Part shown: positions 8,667 through 17,681 of the stretch, piece after piece
Layout of the letters: every line of letters begins with the position of its first letter
Position numbering within the stretch: position 1 is the first letter of the stretch
Origin: Oligosphaeraceae bacterium
GTDB taxonomy: Bacteria > Verrucomicrobiota > Lentisphaeria > Oligosphaerales > Oligosphaeraceae
DNA length: 35,785 nt
Reading direction: 5' to 3'
Assembly: GCA_012515455.1 (NCBI GenBank)
Contig: JAAYYJ010000203.1
Location: 1 to 35,785 of the forward strand
Position numbers and translations under genes: made by a program
Notes under the pieces: generated by a model
Databases searched by the model: none
Told to the model about the DNA's origin: nothing
The model's input: only the letters and a program-made list of their open reading frames with translations

Positions 8667-9845
8667 TCAGTCCAGGCAGCTGGCGCCAGCGCTGGCCTGG
8701 CAGATCATGGCAGATATTTTGCGGCCGCTGCGTTCATGATATATCTTCTGCAGTGCTGCCAGATATTCTTCGGCCTGCTCGGCGCGGACCAGATGCACAC
8801 AAATGCCGCCGAAACCGCCGCCGCTGATGCGCGCTCCCAGATGCCCGGGCAGGCCACGCCCAATGGCGACCAGGGCGTCGATTTCCGGACAGCTGTTCTC
8901 GAAATTCTCCTCTGAGCTCTGCTGTGATTCCAGCAGCAACTGCCCGAACTGTTCCACGTCTCCCTGCTGCAAGGCCAGACGGCCCTTTTCGACCCGGGTG
9001 ATTTCACCGACCACATGCAGGGCCCGCCGGAAGGGCAGCGGGGCCAGCTGCTGGCGCGCAGCCAGCAGCTGGCCCCAGGAAACATCGCGCAGCGCGGAGA
9101 CCCCGGGATAGATTTTGGCCAAGGCGGCGACCGCCTCCTCGCAGGACTGGCGGCGTTCGTTGTATTCCTGGCTTAAATTATGCTTGACCATGGAATTGGC
9201 CACTACGAATGCAGTCCCTGCGGGAATCGGCACCGTGCTGACTTCATAGCTGCGGAAATCCGAATAGATCAGGCAGCCTTGCTTGCCCCGCAGGGAACTG
9301 AACTGATCCAGCAGGCCGGTCCTGGCACCGATGTAATTGTTTTCGCAGGCCTGGCCGATTTTGGCGCAATCCAGCCAGGGCAGCTCAACCCCGCACAGCT
9401 GCGTCAAGGCCAGCAGCATGGCCATCTCCAGAGCGGCAGAGCTGCTCATCCCGGCTGACAGCGGGACCTCACCCAGCAAGGCAGCCGAAAAGGGGGGCAC
9501 GGCAATGCCGCGCTGCTGCAGTTCCACCAGCAGCCCCTTGATGTAATTGGCCCAGTCGCCTTTGCGGGGATGTGCCAGGTCGGCAAGAGAAAATTCACGC
9601 CGGCTGTGGTCATGCAAGTCGACCACCTGACAGTTCCGCTTGGCAGGGTCGGCCGGTGCGATGGCCACGAACATGGCCCGGTCCACCGCCACACTCAAGA
9701 CCGTACCGGCGTTGTAGTCAGTGTGATTACCAAGGATTTCCAAGCGTCCTGGCGCCCGGGTGACATGCGCGGGGGCGGTGCCGAAACAGGCCGTAAAACC
9801 GTCCCTGAGCTGGGTAAGCTGGCTGTGATAGGTGGGGTGCTGCAT
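8667..9845 (-). CDS. galK: Galactokinase (GHMP kinase)
   Basis: APGRLEILGNHTDYNAG (signature-like), VPLSAGMSSSAALEMA (ATP motif), GLLDQFSSLRG, and ARISGGGFGGICVHLV C-terminal GHMP motif. Confidence 0.88.
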   Translation of the reverse strand: MQHPTYHSQLTQLRDGFTACFGTAPAHVTRAPGRLEILGNHTDYNAGTVLSVAVDRAMFVAIAPADPAKRNCQVVDLHDHSRREFSLADLAHPRKGDWANYIKGLLVELQQRGIAVPPFSAALLGEVPLSAGMSSSAALEMAMLLALTQLCGVELPWLDCAKIGQACENNYIGARTGLLDQFSSLRGKQGCLIYSDFRSYEVSTVPIPAGTAFVVANSMVKHNLSQEYNERRQSCEEAVAALAKIYPGVSALRDVSWGQLLAARQQLAPLPFRRALHVVGEITRVEKGRLALQQGDVEQFGQLLLESQQSSEENFENSCPEIDALVAIGRGLPGHLGARISGGGFGGICVHLVRAEQAEEYLAALQKIYHERSGRKISAMICQASAGASCLD

Positions 9846-9944
9846 AGATCAGGCAGTTCCAGATTAGTAGGTAAATCCCTTAATATGAATGTACATTGAA
9901 AAAAGTCACGTTGGAGGCGCAAAAATAGTTCACTGCCGGCCGGC

Positions 9945-12689
9945 TTATTTGCGCCGGGCTCGCCGGAAGGCAGCACCTAATGCAGAATCCTGGGGCCCGG
10001 CGAGTGGCTCCGCGGACGTTGCCTCCGGCGGCGGAGGCTGCATGGCGGTCAGGGACCGAGTGCTGTCTTCCTGCTGCTTTTCGGCAGGCTGGGGTGCAGT
10101 TTTATTCCAGCGGAAGAAGCGGCTCAGGGTCAGTCGCCGTTCGGCAACTTCCAACAGCAGCAGCAGGATAGCCAGCAAGGCCAGCGCGGGTGTGAGGCTG
10201 ACCCGGCGGGACTGCGGCGGGAGGTCCTGCCAGATTGCGCCCGGCTGCAGTCTTTCCTGCCCTCCGGTTGCTGCCGTCCAAGTGAGGAGCTGGGCCAGTT
10301 TGTGTTGTGCGGCAGGGCTGTGCAGGGGGCGGAATTCTGGTGAGTACGGCAGTGCTGCAGGTGCGAGAGGCAGGGCAGTCTGGCCCGGCCAGCTGATACT
10401 GGGCAGGTAGACGTTTTCGCCTGCCAGCGGGACCCGGCAGCTGAGGCGGTCCGGGGTCTCCCATTCCAGTCGGTGCCGCTGCAGAGGTTGAGCTTGAGTC
10501 CGGTCAAAGACCAGCACTGATACCTCGGGTGTGCTCGGGAACGGGTCCTGCAGGCGCTCCGGCGGCAGGAGCAGTTCCACCCGGAGATCACCGTTGCTGA
10601 TTTCCTGGTTGAGCAGGAATTGCTCGCTGCTGTTATCTGCTCCTGCCAGCATCCAGCTGGCGAGTGCGCTCAGGAGCAGACTGGCGGCGGGCTGGCTTGC
10701 AACAGGGCTGCTGTAGTTGCCAGCTGCTTCTGCAGCCAGAGCGGCAGTGCGGCCCTGGCCGGCATAGCCGACTGCGGCCAGAGGGGCGCGCTGTTCGTCA
10801 GCCGAAATCAGGATGTTCTCGCTGCCTGCCTTGGGACCGCACAGGTTGTAGCCGCCGAATTCCAGGCTGGGAGGGAGAGTGCCGGGGCGGGTGATGGTCT
10901 GCACCGCAGGGGTGAAATCGCCCCTGACCGGAGTATCCAGGAAAGTATTGAGCGCCATCACAAACGTGTCTTCTGCAAAAATGCGGGGCAGTTCTTCGGG
11001 CTGTTCGGTAAAATAACATTTGCCCTGGCCGAGAGCGGCGATTTCCTGCAGGAAGTCGGCATAGAGATCGCTCTCGCGGCCCAGTCCGACCACGCTGACC
11101 GTGATGCCGGCCTCTGCGGCCCGGCGCAGCAGTTCCCGGTATTCGCCCGGTTCCTCGGCGTCATTGGCGTCGGCGAAGAGCAGCAGATGGCGGGTCACCG
11201 CAGTGGAGGAGAGCAGCGCACTGATGCCCTGATGCAGGGCCGTGTAGGTGTAAATGCCGCCGCCCATGGACTCAATGGAGAGGATTTTAGCTTCCGCGTT
11301 CTGCAGCTGATGCACCGGTGTCAAGGGGAAGACCAGGTGCGCCTGGCTGTCGACCGCAATGACCGCAAATTCATCACTGCCGTGCAGAAGACGAAAGACC
11401 TCCAGGGTGGCCCGGTTGGCCAGGGTCATTTTGGTGACTGGCCCGCAGGGCATGGACATGCTGCCGGAACGATCCAGGGCCACCACCAGCCCCAGACGGT
11501 TCTGGCGGAGCTCCTGCCGCTGTTCCAGGGCGAGGGGCAGAACTGGTTCCAGGGGCGAGCGGTAATACCCGCCGCAGGCAAAGGCGTTCCGGCCGCCGGT
11601 CATCAGCAACCCCAGCCGTCCCGCCTGGACTAGGGCCGAGAGTGCCTCCATCCCCGGCAACCCCAGCCGTCCGGCCGGGACATTCTCCAGCAGCACTCCT
11701 GCATAAGCGCTGAGTTTCGCCGGGTCCAGTTCTGCGGGTGCCGGTCGCCGCCCCTGCACCGCCAGGCCGCTGTTCTGCAGGAGTCGGGCGAGGGTGCCCT
11801 CGGGCGAGTCGCTGAGCAGCAGCAGGGGCTTGCGCCCGGCAATGCTGACCAGGCAGCGGGCGTGGTTGTTTTCGGGGCTGCCGTCGGCGGGACCGGGCTC
11901 TCCGGCCAGGCTCAGCTGGTAATCGAGCAGTCCTGGCTCAGAATGCCTGACCCGCCAGGAAAATTGGTTCCGGCCCGGCTGCAGTGACAGTGTGAAGGTC
12001 TGCTCCGGGCCGTCATTGCTGCGCAAACTGCAGCGGCTCTCCTGTTCGGTCGGGGACCAGATAGTGCAGGAGAGGGTATAAAATTCGCCGGGGCGGGCCT
12101 GCCAGGGGGCGCGGAATTCCTCAATGGCCAGATCATTGCCGCCCTGACGGCGCAGTAGCTGCCAGTCGACCGCGAGACCGCGGGCGGCGGCCTGGGCCAG
12201 CCCTTGCTCCGGACTGATACCGGTGTACTGGCCGTCCGAGAGCAGCAGCAGCCGCCCGGAACGCCCCGGGGGGAGGCTGTTGAGAGCGGCAGCGAGTGCT
12301 CCGGCGAGGTCGCTGCTGTGCCGGCTGGGCAAGACCGCCTTCAGGCCTGCAAAAGAGACTGAGCCGGGCAGTTTTTCCCAGCTGTGGCCAGCAGCAAAGC
12401 TGATGATGCCCAGCTGGCAGTCTGCCGGTCTGGATTGCTCCAGATCACGGAGGATTTGTTCAGACAGTTCTTCTGCAGCCGGGGGCAGGGAGTGACTGCG
12501 GTCAACCAGGGCGATCAGCACCCCGGCCTGCCCGCGCCAATTGATGCCGGTGCCGGCAAGAATGGCAATCAGCACCGTATAGAGCAGCAGCCGCAGCAGG
12601 GTCAACCGGCGGGTGGGCAGCGGGTGGCTGCAGCAAAAGGCGCCGGCGCAGAGCAGCAGCAGCCAGGCGGCGGGGTACAGGCAGTTCAT
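9945..12689 (-). CDS. Membrane-anchored protein with two VWA domains and a GATase-like segment
   Basis: Preferred start at 12689 (AGGAGGA upstream, ATGA overlap with the preceding gene): MNCLYPAAWLLLLCAGAF. VLIALVDRSHS and LVVALDRSGSMS match MIDAS DxSxS; LLMTGGRNAFACGGYYRSPLEPVLP resembles the GATase-like segment of PVC VWA proteins; C-terminal TM segment ALALLAILLLLLEVAERRL. Confidence 0.8.
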   Translation of the reverse strand: MNCLYPAAWLLLLCAGAFCCSHPLPTRRLTLLRLLLYTVLIAILAGTGINWRGQAGVLIALVDRSHSLPPAAEELSEQILRDLEQSRPADCQLGIISFAAGHSWEKLPGSVSFAGLKAVLPSRHSSDLAGALAAALNSLPPGRSGRLLLLSDGQYTGISPEQGLAQAAARGLAVDWQLLRRQGGNDLAIEEFRAPWQARPGEFYTLSCTIWSPTEQESRCSLRSNDGPEQTFTLSLQPGRNQFSWRVRHSEPGLLDYQLSLAGEPGPADGSPENNHARCLVSIAGRKPLLLLSDSPEGTLARLLQNSGLAVQGRRPAPAELDPAKLSAYAGVLLENVPAGRLGLPGMEALSALVQAGRLGLLMTGGRNAFACGGYYRSPLEPVLPLALEQRQELRQNRLGLVVALDRSGSMSMPCGPVTKMTLANRATLEVFRLLHGSDEFAVIAVDSQAHLVFPLTPVHQLQNAEAKILSIESMGGGIYTYTALHQGISALLSSTAVTRHLLLFADANDAEEPGEYRELLRRAAEAGITVSVVGLGRESDLYADFLQEIAALGQGKCYFTEQPEELPRIFAEDTFVMALNTFLDTPVRGDFTPAVQTITRPGTLPPSLEFGGYNLCGPKAGSENILISADEQRAPLAAVGYAGQGRTAALAAEAAGNYSSPVASQPAASLLLSALASWMLAGADNSSEQFLLNQEISNGDLRVELLLPPERLQDPFPSTPEVSVLVFDRTQAQPLQRHRLEWETPDRLSCRVPLAGENVYLPSISWPGQTALPLAPAALPYSPEFRPLHSPAAQHKLAQLLTWTAATGGQERLQPGAIWQDLPPQSRRVSLTPALALLAILLLLLEVAERRLTLSRFFRWNKTAPQPAEKQQEDSTRSLTAMQPPPPEATSAEPLAGPQDSALGAAFRRARRK

Positions 12690-14413
12690 CTTCTGTTCCT
12701 CCTGGGATTGAGGCAGAGATGATGCCAGACCAGGATACAGACCGCCAACACTGCCGGCAGCCAGGAGAAGGCCTGCAGGACGCTGCCGCTGGCGCGGCCG
12801 GGAGAGCGGGCCGCGGAATGGCAGCGCCCGGCCTGGCTGAGATCGGACTCGAGGCTGCTGCAGGCCTGCACTGCGAGCGGCCAGCTGTGCTCGCCGCAAT
12901 GCACGGTATAAGCACCTGCCGGGAGATGCTCGAAATAGCCTTTTTTCCCTTTTATGCTGCCGCTGCTTTCCCGTCCGTCCTGGTGTACTGCGCGGGGGGC
13001 GGCAGTTTGTCCTGGCGGAAGAGTGATGCTGATCAGTTCATGGTCGCGCCAATTGTGCTTGGCTGGTCCTGGCCGAGACTGCTGCAGGAATTCGGCCAGG
13101 TTGCAGAACAGTATGGGCCAGAATGGTTGCCGCGAGATATTGCTGTTTTGAGGCAGCAGCTGCAAATGAAAATCGTAAGCGCCATCCTGGCGTTCGAGGA
13201 GGGAGAATACTGGCGTTCGGTCTTGCCACAGCAGGACTGTGCCGGGGAGGGAGTACCCCGCAACGCAGTGCCAGCGCAAATCGGCCAGGGGCAGCCCGCG
13301 CAGCAGCGGGTGGTCCGGCTGGGCCGACAAGGATTGCGGGTCGGTCGCGCCGGGTTTGTCGGGGAGATGCCAGAGGAAGCGGTGGCCGGTGCTGGGGGGC
13401 AGAGTCGCAGGGCCGAAATGCAGCTCAGGGGGAGTGCCGCTCTGCCAGGCGGGGGCGGCGGCGATGGCGGCCAGCAGCTCCTGCTGGCAGCTATCCGGCA
13501 GATTGGCGGCGATGGCGCAGGTCACCGGCGGACGTTTTTCAGACAGCAGGGTCAGCCGGTTGTCGCAGTCCATGGCGTCAGCCTCGGCCGTGAGGCTGAT
13601 GTGCAGAGTTTCCGAAACCGTGGTTTCCGGCAGGGCGAGGGTGATTTTCCGGCGTTCCTGAGCCGCGAGGGTCAACTGTTCCGGCAGGCTGGAGCTACTG
13701 ACGGCAATCTGCAGGTTCTGGCTGCGGGGCGAATAATTGGCGATCTCCAAAAGCAGTTTTCGGTCTGTACGCCGGGCATTGACCAGGGCGACATTCGGCA
13801 GCGGCCCGGCCTCGGCGAAGCAGCCGCTCTGTTCGTCCAGCGGGAAAGCAGGCGCACGGTCGCTGCAGAGCAGGAATTCGCCCTGAGGGCAGAGTTCCTT
13901 TCCCAGGGACAGCGCTTCGGCCAGGCTGGGGCGGGATTCGCTGGCGGTCCAGAATTGCCGGAACACCGAATGATCATTGCCATCTGCCAGCAACCGGGGG
14001 CGGTTCCCGGCCAGAATCCACAGCACCCGTCGGCCCGATTGGCCGGAGAGCAGTTTCTGCAGATGGCGCAGGGCCGCCTGCTGCGGCGAGAGCCCGCCCG
14101 GGCGGCAAGCCTGCATCGAATATGAGTTATCCAGGATGACGACCAGGGGCGGGTATTGTTCGGGTGGGCACAGGAAAGGGCTGGCGGCGGCGGCAACCAG
14201 AAGCAGCATTGCCACTGCTTCGAGATAGAACAGCCCGGGCAGGCGTTGGACGAGCCAGCGCCTGCCGCTGCGGGGCAGTGCGTTTTCCGGCCAGAGAAAC
14301 AGGGCTGAAACGCGGTGCCGTGCAGCTTGGCGCTGCCACCAATAGAGCAGCAGCAGTGCCAGGATGGCGGCAGCGGCCGAAAACAGCCATGGATGTAAGA
14401 AACCCCAGATCAC
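12686..14413 (-). CDS. BatA-like membrane protein with VWA domain
   Basis: N-terminal MIWGFLHPWLFSAAAAILALLLLYWWQRQ (BatA-type), second TM LEAVAMLLLVAAAASPFL, MIDAS-like VVILDNSYSMQ, C-terminal TM VLQAFSWLPAVLAVCILVWH. Confidence 0.8.
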   Translation of the reverse strand: MIWGFLHPWLFSAAAAILALLLLYWWQRQAARHRVSALFLWPENALPRSGRRWLVQRLPGLFYLEAVAMLLLVAAAASPFLCPPEQYPPLVVILDNSYSMQACRPGGLSPQQAALRHLQKLLSGQSGRRVLWILAGNRPRLLADGNDHSVFRQFWTASESRPSLAEALSLGKELCPQGEFLLCSDRAPAFPLDEQSGCFAEAGPLPNVALVNARRTDRKLLLEIANYSPRSQNLQIAVSSSSLPEQLTLAAQERRKITLALPETTVSETLHISLTAEADAMDCDNRLTLLSEKRPPVTCAIAANLPDSCQQELLAAIAAAPAWQSGTPPELHFGPATLPPSTGHRFLWHLPDKPGATDPQSLSAQPDHPLLRGLPLADLRWHCVAGYSLPGTVLLWQDRTPVFSLLERQDGAYDFHLQLLPQNSNISRQPFWPILFCNLAEFLQQSRPGPAKHNWRDHELISITLPPGQTAAPRAVHQDGRESSGSIKGKKGYFEHLPAGAYTVHCGEHSWPLAVQACSSLESDLSQAGRCHSAARSPGRASGSVLQAFSWLPAVLAVCILVWHHLCLNPRRNRR

Positions 14414-14526
14414 GGCAGGCAGTCAGTTCAGGTGAGTTCTCTTGGTCAGGGCCGGCAGCAATGGCGCCGAGGTGCCAATCCGGCGGGGGGGGAGAAAGCT
14501 CCTGCCAGCCGGGGGCCGCAGGCTGA

Positions 14527-16071
14527 TTATGAGGGCCGGAGGTCTTTTTGCAGATTCTGCCAGGTATGCTGGCTGGTGTCGATTACCCCCAGAGATAAAA
14601 TCTCAGGCGGGAAATTATACCACGAGCTGGTGACCATCCCCAGGGCGCCGCCCAGCTGGCATTTGCGGGCGAATTCGCGGATGTTGGCCCGGAAGCGGGC
14701 GAAATTCGGCAATCCGAAGCTGTCGTCCATGGTATTTCCCAAAGTAGTGGGGGCGCCAATGACCTGGAAGCCATGCTCGCGGTAGAAGTCGAAATACGGG
14801 AAGGCGGTGAAATGCCGCGGGTATCCTGGACCCAGGTAGCGGACAAAATTCTGGGCAGCGGGTGAAGAGTTCATCAGGTCCCGGACATCCATGGCCCGGG
14901 CGAAGCTGCGGGTGATGGTCCGTTCCGGTTCCTCCAGGCCGGCGTAATCGCAGTCACGCCAGCTCTGGTCAGTGACAATACCGCGACCGGCTGCCCTGGC
15001 CACGAAGATGGGGCTGGGCTGGCGGGTAGTCCAGTAATCCCAGTACATGATCACCAGGGCCGGATTGACCGCGGGAATCAGCTCGGGATAATGACTGAGC
15101 ATGTCATCCCAGATGATCGGGGTGCGCCCCTGGGCGAGGACCCACTCCGCAATCCGGTTGATGTAATCGACATAAAGTCTGCCCCGGCCATGCCGCCGGG
15201 CGAATTCCGAGCACCGCGGACAGGCTCCCAGGCTGCGGGCTTCGTCAGCTCCGATGTGCAGGTAACGCCCGCCGGGATGAGCGGACATGAGTTCTGCTGC
15301 CAGTTCCGTAAACAAGGTGAAGGACTGCGGGTTCAGCGGGCAGAGCTGCTCACTGGGCTGGCCATCGTCCCGGGGCTCAAACAGGGGGGCGTAATCGGGA
15401 TGGCGGGAAATATGGCCGTTATGGCCGATGCATTGCAGCAGAGGAATAATCTCCAGATGGTCGCGGTGGCATTGCTGCTGGAATTCCGCCACTTCAGCGG
15501 GAGTGAAGGCGTTGGCCCCTGCCAGCCCAGGATGGTTAGCGAAGGGGAAGCGCTCGTTGTACTCCAGCAGGCAGGTGTTCAGTTTGAACTTTGTCATCTG
15601 TCGCAGCAGACCACGCACGTCCGGGGCTTGGAATTGCCGCTGGGAAGCCACGCTGGCATGGAACCCCCGCATTGGCAGGGCCGGGGAATCTTCCACTTGC
15701 ACCTGGGGGAGGTAGGTGCCGATGCGGATTTGCCGGATGGTCTCCAGGGCATACTGTGCGGCACGCTCTGTGCCGGCCTCCAGGATACCACCCTTCGCGG
15801 TGAGACTCAGGCGGTAAGATTCATCCGTGCCGGGGGCATGCTCGCGCCGCCGCAGCTCCAGCACTGCCGGCGCGGTGCCGGCAAAGTGGAACAACTTCTG
15901 CAGCGAACTGGCCAGCGCGGGGAAAGCGTTTTCGCCCTGCAGTCTGAAAGTGCTCAGATCGAGACAATCGCAGTCCAGTCCCGTGATGGCAGCCGGCGTG
16001 GGTATAACATGGCAGGATTTCTGGCAGCCGGGACGAGGAACGAGGGGAACGGTCGGATGCATGCTGGTCAT
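14527..16071 (-). CDS. Glycoside hydrolase family 20-like beta-N-acetylhexosaminidase (no visible signal peptide)
   Basis: GGRYLHIGADEARSLGACPRC (GH20 HxGxDE), preceding domain GTERAAQYALETIRQI typical of the GH20 N-terminal domain, MRGFHASVA, IIWDDMLSHYPE. The listed ORF extends upstream; MTSMHPTVPLVP is the likely start. Confidence 0.82.
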   Translation of the reverse strand: MTSMHPTVPLVPRPGCQKSCHVIPTPAAITGLDCDCLDLSTFRLQGENAFPALASSLQKLFHFAGTAPAVLELRRREHAPGTDESYRLSLTAKGGILEAGTERAAQYALETIRQIRIGTYLPQVQVEDSPALPMRGFHASVASQRQFQAPDVRGLLRQMTKFKLNTCLLEYNERFPFANHPGLAGANAFTPAEVAEFQQQCHRDHLEIIPLLQCIGHNGHISRHPDYAPLFEPRDDGQPSEQLCPLNPQSFTLFTELAAELMSAHPGGRYLHIGADEARSLGACPRCSEFARRHGRGRLYVDYINRIAEWVLAQGRTPIIWDDMLSHYPELIPAVNPALVIMYWDYWTTRQPSPIFVARAAGRGIVTDQSWRDCDYAGLEEPERTITRSFARAMDVRDLMNSSPAAQNFVRYLGPGYPRHFTAFPYFDFYREHGFQVIGAPTTLGNTMDDSFGLPNFARFRANIREFARKCQLGGALGMVTSSWYNFPPEILSLGVIDTSQHTWQNLQKDLRPS

Positions 16072-16129
16072 GGCATACCTCTGCTTTGGAATTGGCTGAG
16101 AAAAGACCGGAATGTCGTGGCGCTGCGGA

Positions 16130-17614
16130 TTACTGGGGGATGAGCCCCGGTTCGTATTCGACGGTGCAGAACAGCCGCTGCAGCCGGCCATCAGGACAGA
16201 ACGGGCTGTTTCCCGGCGGGATATTCAGTTGCAGAAACTGGAATGATTGCCTGGGAGTCCAGGTCTGATAGCCGCAATAGCGGGAGCGCGGTGCCGGGTG
16301 TCCGTTGATCAGTACCCGCTTGATGGTGCTTCCTGGCAACAGTCTGGCCCGCAGCGACAGACCGTGCTGGATGAAGGGCAGGCTCTGCTGCCGCAGAGGC
16401 GGTGCCTCCCGCATCAACCCCAGTCTGGCGGAAAGCCGGACCGGGCCCAGCGCCTGCCGCAGGGCCGGCAGGTCCAGTTCCGGGATGGCTGGCAGGGCCA
16501 GCAGGAAGTCATCCACGCTTTTCGCCTGGGCGGCGATTTCCAGGTCGGCAGGCACGACGCTGACGGCGCAGCCCAGGAAACCGCGGTCCTGATGCCAGGG
16601 CAGAAAATAGCGCTGCAGCTGTTCACATGAGGGCCAGAGTTCCATGCGGCTGCGGCGGCGCTCCTCGGCGGTCCGGCCGTAACTGCAGACGCAGAAATTC
16701 TCGGTGTGGGTCATCACCCGGACCGGATATCCGGGGGAAGGTTCGTAGCGCCAGGGGCGGCAGCCGAGCTGCAGGATGGTCTGCAGTTTTTTCAGTCCGC
16801 TGCTCAGGAACATGATTTCGGCAGTCAGCTGCAGCGAGTGGAAGCGCTGGTAGGCATACACTCCGCCGGTGATTTTGTCGCCAGAGCGGAAGGAATGGCT
16901 GGGCCATTCCGGGTCCCGGCGCAGGATCCTTTCTGCGTCTTCCTCCATCCGGTCCTGGGGATAGCCGGCTTTTTCGCAGGCCAGATTCACCTGTTCTGCG
17001 AACAGGCGGCTGTGGCAGCGGTCGTAACCGCTGTTCCCGTAACTGCCCTGGCAGTTTTCGATTGCCGCCCATTCAGTTTTGAGCCAGAGCCCGTGGCAGG
17101 ATACCACCAGCTCCGGCTGGTGGAGCTCCATGACCGAATACACTGCCCGGGCTTCGGGTTGAGTCGGGGGGTGGTCGAAGGAATAATCGGCGAACAGGTT
17201 TATGCCCTTGGCGTTGTCCTGATGGAAGGTTGCGTAGCCATCAGGGTTCACGCAAGGGATGATCAGCACGCGCTGCTGTCGCCGGACTGCCTGCGCGGCA
17301 GGGCCCAGGAGCCAGTGGATCAGCTGCAGCAACGCCAGGGTGGCGGTGTGTTCGTCACCGTGCTCGCAGGCGTACAATAATGCGGTTTCTTTTTCTGCAG
17401 CGGCAATCGTCGGGTCGGTGATTTCCAGCAGCCAGAGGTCATTGCCGCAGACAGACTGTCCCAGCTGCTCCAGACGGAGCAAATCCGGATGCCGGCGGCA
17501 TAAGTCATGCAGTTGGAGCTCGATTTCCGCCCAGGAGGGGTCATGCAGGCGCAACTGCCCTACGATGTCGCGGCTCTGATCGATTTTCCATTGGGCTTGA
17601 CGGTAATCAGCCAT
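16130..17614 (-). CDS. M14-family zinc carboxypeptidase-like protein (no visible signal peptide)
   Basis: CEHGDEHTATLALLQLIHWLL (HxxE ligand pair), IPCVNPDGYATFHQDNAKGINLF, VVSCHGLW (third His), LQLTAEIMF (candidate catalytic Glu). Start MADYRQAQW at 17614 with AGGA upstream. Confidence 0.83.
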   Translation of the reverse strand: MADYRQAQWKIDQSRDIVGQLRLHDPSWAEIELQLHDLCRRHPDLLRLEQLGQSVCGNDLWLLEITDPTIAAAEKETALLYACEHGDEHTATLALLQLIHWLLGPAAQAVRRQQRVLIIPCVNPDGYATFHQDNAKGINLFADYSFDHPPTQPEARAVYSVMELHQPELVVSCHGLWLKTEWAAIENCQGSYGNSGYDRCHSRLFAEQVNLACEKAGYPQDRMEEDAERILRRDPEWPSHSFRSGDKITGGVYAYQRFHSLQLTAEIMFLSSGLKKLQTILQLGCRPWRYEPSPGYPVRVMTHTENFCVCSYGRTAEERRRSRMELWPSCEQLQRYFLPWHQDRGFLGCAVSVVPADLEIAAQAKSVDDFLLALPAIPELDLPALRQALGPVRLSARLGLMREAPPLRQQSLPFIQHGLSLRARLLPGSTIKRVLINGHPAPRSRYCGYQTWTPRQSFQFLQLNIPPGNSPFCPDGRLQRLFCTVEYEPGLIPQ

Positions 17615-17681
17615 AATCAATATCCTGCAGGGTGGGGCAGAGGAAGAACCTTCGATGTCCGGGGAGAAATACAGTCGTGGT

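Noticed and set aside
12719-14125. 468-aa plus-strand ORF opposite the BatA/VWA gene
   Set aside because: Low-complexity Gly/Ala/Gln/Arg composition; the minus strand encodes TM segments and a MIDAS motif.
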